Translations under genes and position numbers: made by a program
In this document: positions 59,250 through 64,000 of the stretch, in pieces
Position numbering within the stretch: position 1 is the stretch's first letter
Layout of the letters: each line of letters starts with the position of its first letter
From: Dryococelus australis
Taxonomy: Eukaryota; Arthropoda; Insecta; Phasmatodea; Phasmatidae
Direction of reading: 5' to 3'
Length of the DNA: 64,000 nt
Assembly (NCBI GenBank): GCA_029891345.1
Contig: CM057005.1
Span: 66,845,760-66,909,759, forward strand
The notes under the pieces: generated by a model
The model's database searches: none
What the model was told of the DNA's origin: nothing
Seen by the model: only the letters and a program-made list of their open reading frames with translations

Positions 59250-61068
59250 GTCGCAACCAGTGCCGCCCCTATCCAGCTGACTGAAGGGGAATGATCTGCC
59301 AGAGCATAAATAGCGGGACGTTCACCCGCTCATAACCAACCTCTCTGGTTATAAGCCAGCGTCCCTCCCACAAGAGAAGGCGAAATGAAACTGCAATTAA
59401 AGTTCTTGTCCACTCTCTACTAAATTTCTTCATCTCTACTAACACGAGCTTGTTCCACACATACACTCTGTCTCCTGTAGCATTTCTGATTAATGCATGA
59501 ATAATTTTGAATTCTATTATGTCGATTGGGTTTTTACGGTGTCTATGCCAGTTTTTCCCAGTCTATTCTAGTGATAGCTTAGCTGTAAGTACACTTAGGG
59601 AGGTAGTCATGGCCCCAATTGCAGGCCATGGCTGCTCAATCCCTCTTTGCCGTGATGCATGTATCCTTGCATGATTTCCTCTCCTTGTAGGCATAAGGTG
59701 TCTAGTCCTGCCCCACCCACCAGGCTTTCACTTAAGACTTAGTCATAGGGTAGTTAGAAAAAAATCCGCTCGTAGCCAGTTTTCATTCCTTCACCTCATT
59801 TGTGCTGAACGAACTTATCAGTCTGCGTCTCTCCACCACAGCCCTAGCCAGAGATATGACTGCTAGCTTCGCTCCTTAAACCTACCCTCCTTCACCACAT
59901 GCATGCCGAAGGAACTAGCTCTCCTTGACTCCACCATGCTCGTCGCCGGGGTCATCCTCTCTAGCCTATCTTCACCGCATTCGTGCAGAAGATACTACCT
60001 GCCATGTCGTCTTCATACTGAGACACTGCATCTCCTTCTGGGCAACACATGCATAGGGAGTAGTACCAGTTTGAGTTATTTTCATAGCATTCATCTACCC
60101 TACAATTTTGAGGCCAGCTTGCCTGCTCAGTTGCATACTATCTCCAGGGAATTTCGGTGCCATAGCTAGTGTTCCCTGGGTGTTGGGAGACTGTCCCCTC
60201 TTGAGACACTCACCCACTTGCAGAGACTGTCAATGGTGAAGTCTGACTCTCAGTGCTCACTGTGTTTAGGTGCCGAGTGCTGAGATAGGGTGTTCTCTTG
60301 GGTCAGCAGACGCTACGTGTGGTTGTACACCAGGTAGGACCACGCATCACATGCAGTCGCTTCACGGACATGAGGTGTATGACTTAGTCCAAATGTCCTA
60401 TTCCTATCAGAGTGGTATCCAAGAGAAAGTCAAACAGGTGCTAACTGCCGCTTGGTGCTTATAAGAGTTTACCCCCCGCCTCATCGCTATGCTCACGCAG
60501 CTTTCCCCCAAGGATCAAGCCCAAGATTCACACCGACTCCAGCTTCGAGTCGTACCAGAGATACCTCAGGACCTCTTCAAGTACCCCATCCGTCTAAGTG
60601 GAGAAACACACCTATGGTTCGCAGTCTCATTAAACTGATCAGACAAGTCCTTGGGACTCCCCAACTCATACTACAGGGGAGTAGAACCAGTGGAGCCTAC
60701 ACAGCCGCATGTCACAACCTTTGAGCCATTGATCGCAAACCAATCCAGTTCACACTCACATCAGCCAAGGTTGTCCCAAGTCAAATCGCTGCTAGGGGTT
60801 ACGCATCGCCCAGGTGCGCCACTGAGAGCTAACCCTTTAAAGCAGAAGATCACTCTCACAGAATCCGAGTTTGTGCCCTGCTGCAAAGCTACCAGGCCAT
60901 TCCTCTAAACTGGACGTGCACCAGTGCCATGCAAGGACTAAGAGAGAAACCCGTAATTCCCATCAGAAGTGTGCGCCTTGCCTAGCACCCGACAAAACAA
61001 GCATCCTTAAAGTAATGACGACCTTGTCAGCCCTGAGGCATTACGCAGCAAGAATAGGTAGTAAGAAT
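59250..61068 (+). repeat. 5' LTR of element G (long LTR, approximate start)
   Basis: A CATAAATAG TATA-like box lies at about 59303-59311. From 59780 to 60110 there are four degenerate repeats of TTCACC-CAT-GTGC-GAA type. No good AATAAA was found. The U5 encodes VVPEIPQDLFKYPIRLSGET (about 60558-60617), SLIKLIRQVLGTPQLILQGS (about 60625-60684) and SEFVPCCKATRPFL (about 60864-60905) in different frames. The end is fixed by the primer site at 61074. Confidence 0.6.
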
Positions 61069-61073
61069 TTTTC

Positions 61074-61091
61074 TGGCGCCCAACATTGGGC
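61074..61091 (+). promoter_or_regulatory. Primer-binding site of element G (tRNA-Lys-like)
   Basis: TGGCGCCCAACATTGGGC matches the usual tRNA-Lys primer site of Ty3/gypsy elements at most positions. Confidence 0.85.
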
Positions 61092-61159
61092 ATAACTGCG
61101 ATAGTGTCGACTAAGCAGTTGAATCAGGTCAACCAGGCCATAGTCAAGCCAAGGACGGA

Positions 61160-62330
61160 CTTTGGAGAGTCCCCTGAACACCCCATGGCACTCAAATCCG
61201 CAACCAGAAGAGAACTATTTACACGAGCGAGCACAAGCTCAACTGCACTGTTGCGAGAGCAACCAAACACAGCCACTGTTCTAAACCTAATTGCTCCAGC
61301 ATGGGTACATACAGAATCCAGTGCGCCCATTGCAACCATGGTTCTACTACTCCTGCCTAGGGTTGGCAGATGAACCGTGCTACACCGATGGCCTTGAATA
61401 CTGTACAGTGCATACTGTGTGGGGAGACCTACCACCATGGATGCATAGGTTGGCGAGACGAGCGCATAACCCGATCAGGAATGGTATATCAATGCGAAGT
61501 CTGTCGACAGGCTGCCCAATACAGACCACACAACCGAGGAACTGTCTCTCACTTCAGCATTGCTCGTAGCATATGAGGGCCCCAGTTACCAGATTTCGCG
61601 AGATGACCTCACGAGGACCTCCTAGTGTTCTCCGCCGAATGTGAATGGGAAATTCGCACATACGATGTCCTCGAAAAGCAATGGGTCTCACAAGCACAAG
61701 TCAAGTTGAAGGGTAGTGCCCTCAAATGGTGGCAAAAATAAGGAGAATTCGTTTCTGATTGGAGCAACTCAATAGCCGACTCGCGCAACAGTTCACTGGA
61801 AAAGAGGTACTGGTGTGCCTCACTACAGAATTCTACAGCCGCGCCCAGACACCAGACGAGGAAAGTTGTGTGCTGCAGGTACTCGTCTGTTGTTACACAA
61901 ACTCAGAAACATTTTACTCATTCCCAAGCCACTCACTGAGAACGAACTGGTAGTCCATGTGTGGGAAGTGGCATGCAGCTTTATAGTGCAAGCTGTCCTG
62001 GACCGCCCGAAGCCAAGCAAGTAAACAGAGCCCAAGAAACCCATAGAGCGAAAACTAAATATGCAGCCACCTGCCCACTCTGCCTACTCCTCGCCTACTG
62101 TCCCGCATACCATTGGTACTGCCCTGCAAACCATTTCAACAAGGACAGCCCACAGAGGCCAGCACCAAGACAAACATCTGAGGAAGAACGGTGCGCAACA
62201 CGTATACCACATACCACCCAACCTAACCCTAGCAATGAAGACATCCCATAGAAGGGAAACACTGCTGTCGGCGGGCAAAAAGGGGCGGCCCCGTCGGACA
62301 AGAAGGGCAAACAGTTCAGCTATTAGATGA
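61160..62330 (+). pseudogene. gag: Gag remnant of element G with two zinc-binding modules
   Basis: After a degraded N-terminus, one frame gives IQCAHCNHG and the next continues FYYSCLGLADE (61318-61375): C-x2-C-x4-(Y/H)-x2-C, collinear with CVHCQHKFHYTCLGLAGM of element D. A second module follows: VQCILCGETYHHGCIGW, then MVYQCEVCRQAAQ (61400-61510), a complete Cys/His set. The capsid region begins FSAECEWEIRTYDVLEKQ and KLKGSALKWWQK (about 61630-61738), typical of Ty3/gypsy Gag. The later part is scrambled. At least three frameshifts or stops. Confidence 0.65.
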
Positions 62331-62479
62331 AGAGGCTGACCCACCCGAAGCCCCACACACACAGCAGTTCAAGACAATGAGAGGAGCTTATTAGCACTGC
62401 TCGACTCTGCAGCATCTGGCAATTTCGCACTAAGAGACATACTCGTGGACGAGAAGAGAGCATTCCTACGCCTGCAAAC

Positions 62480-64000
62480 AAAAATGTGAGAATGGCTAAG
62501 CCAGAACGCACATTCACTGTCGACGGTCGTACGACCCTCATTGTTGAGCTCCCCAAGATCAAATCCCAAGTGGAGTTCGCCGTGTTACCTGACATCCAGG
62601 AAGAGCTTATACTAGGCAACTCATGGCTCAAATGGCAACAATGCATAATGAACCACGGGCAATGTAAAGTATACCTGGGCGGCAACCACTGCGTAACCAT
62701 GAATTGGGAACACAGTCTCGACAACCTGAAAGCTCAAGCTCTCCATGAAGAGGAAATCAACCATGAGCTTTCCGAGACACAGTTCCAGCAACTGAAAGAA
62801 GTCCTCGACGAGCACGTTGGTGCTTTTGGAACTAGAGGTACACTTCGGGCATACGAGAACCATCCACCACGAAATCCTGCTCAATATGACTGCACCTGTC
62901 TACAACAGACCTTTTAAGGTCTCTGCCCAGTGACACCACCTTATCATGAATCAACTTGAAGACATGAAATGCCAGGAAATCATCAAACTGTTGGACTCTC
63001 GTGTTGCATTAGTTCCGAAGAAGGACTGACAGCTACAGTTCTGCGTGATCTAAAAAGCTTTGGATGACGTCATGCTTCCGATTCCACCTCCTGCCCTCGA
63101 CCTAGCGCACACACTACATGACATAGGACAGGCCAAAATCATCAGCATCTTAGACATGCAGTCTGGCTATTGGCAAATTGTGGTGTACCCCCGACAGCCG
63201 GAAATACACAGCATTCACTTCACCAGAAGAAGAAACCCTCCTATTCTGTGTCATGCCCTTTGGGCTCAAGAATGCTACTGCTACTTTTCAATGGTCGATG
63301 TCGGCCGGAGTCTTAACAGGATATGTTAAGCGATTCTGGTTTGTATACCTAGACGATGTGATTATCTATTCCAAAACCTGGGAGGAACACCTCACACACT
63401 TGCAATAAGTATTGGAACATCTGGAACTCCACAGTATGATGGCGAAGCTTTCAAAGAGCCACTTCTTCAAGACTTCCAGAGAACACCTGGAGCACATTGT
63501 TTCAACAGACGGCAACTATCCTCAAGCAAAGTTCATACGAGCGATACAAAAAGCCAAGGAACCTCGCACCAAGAAACAGCTCAGACACTTCCTTGGGCTG
63601 TGTGACTGGCTCTGATACTTCGTTCCTAACATCGCAGACCTCATGATACACCTGCACCTGCTATTAGGGAAGGAAGTCCAGTGGCGATGGGGCCCGAACA
63701 TAGCGCTGACTTTCAGTTCTGAAGACCAGTTTCGAGCACATCGAACACCTACATCGGCCACAAGGAGAAGGACCGCAGTTCCGACAGACCGATGTGTGCA
63801 ATAACGGCTCAGGCACTGTATTGTATCAAGAGAACCCGGGCAGCAAACCTGTGGCTATCACCTATACCAGCACAAGGCTCAACGCCACGGAACAAAAGTA
63901 CCACACAAACAAGCAAGAATGCCTCGCAGTTATATGGGCCATCCACAAATATCGCTACTATCTGGAAGGAACTCATTTTATTTTAATAACAGACAGTAAG
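62480..64000 (+). pseudogene. pol: Pol remnant of element G: protease, RT, RNase H (runs off the window)
   Basis: The protease C-terminal part shows VEFAVLPDIQEELILGNSWL (ILGNSWL motif). A long linker follows (ETQFQQLKEVLDEHVGAFG). RT begins near 62890 in a broken frame, then IISILDMQSGYWQIVV (first Asp), LFCVMPFGLKNATATFQ, FVYLDDVIIYSKTWEEHL (catalytic YLDD), REHLEHIVSTDG and KKQLRHFLGLCDWL. RNase H remnants include LNATEQKYHTNKQECLAVIW and THFILITDS up to the window end. Stops and frameshifts recur every 200-300 bp. Integrase and 3' LTR should lie beyond 64000. Confidence 0.85.

Noticed and set aside
60614-60908. Reading the LTR protein blocks as the C-terminus of pol overlapping the 3' LTR
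   Set aside because: The blocks lie downstream of the poly(A) signals in B, C, D and E, so a transcript ending in the 3' LTR would not contain them; the 5' leader is the more likely location.
1-64000. CRISPR arrays, operons, rRNA or confirmed tRNA genes
   Set aside because: No regularly spaced repeats, no prokaryotic gene organisation, no rRNA-like sequence, and the only pol III box pair does not fold as a tRNA.

Overview
The window is nuclear DNA of a eukaryote, most likely an arthropod and probably an insect. It has spliced genes with GT-AG introns of 3.5 to 9.6 kb, AT-rich non-coding DNA, several classes of decayed transposable element and many microsatellites. There are no prokaryotic signals. 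Nothing in the bases fixes the species.

Host genes. One gene is clear: the 3' five exons of a MEAK7/TLDC1-type TLDc-domain gene on the + strand (6035-6247, 15877-16420, 19972-20090, 26644-26847, 30341-30451). All four introns join in frame and give 396 residues ending in a stop; the first ~50-60 residues lie on exon(s) I did not find. At 58632-58899 on the - strand is the terminal exon of a C2H2-type zinc-finger gene whose upstream exons lie outside the window or were lost among transposons.

Transposable elements fill most of the rest. 1.4-5.3 kb: a mariner-like element with ~240-bp terminal inverted repeats, a Tc1-like element and a Tc1-like fragment. Intron 1: a Ty3/gypsy element on the - strand, cut off after the start of RNase H and flanked by a ~65-bp target duplication, then a 420-bp foldback element 94 bp before the TLDc exon. 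Introns 2 and 3 and the region 43-61 kb: seven diverged copies (A-G) of one long-LTR Ty3/gypsy family, two of them (D, G) joined to a tRNA-Lys-like primer site and gag, and G to pol. 30.5-47.3 kb: intergenic DNA with small TIR elements, two hAT MITEs (one with a perfect 8-bp target duplication) and a decayed 5.8-kb hAT element split by copy C.

The most interesting signal is the A-G family. Each copy has a TATA-like box and/or poly(A) signal followed by about 1 kb of U5 before the primer site. That U5 repeatedly encodes the same short protein blocks (HPLI..IR.G.PLGIANPYF and, after a Pro/Ser/Gln-rich linker, DFVxCHKATRPVL). Copies D and G also share a Gag N-terminus with two Cys/His zinc-binding modules. 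Coordinates of old elements without target duplications are approximate.
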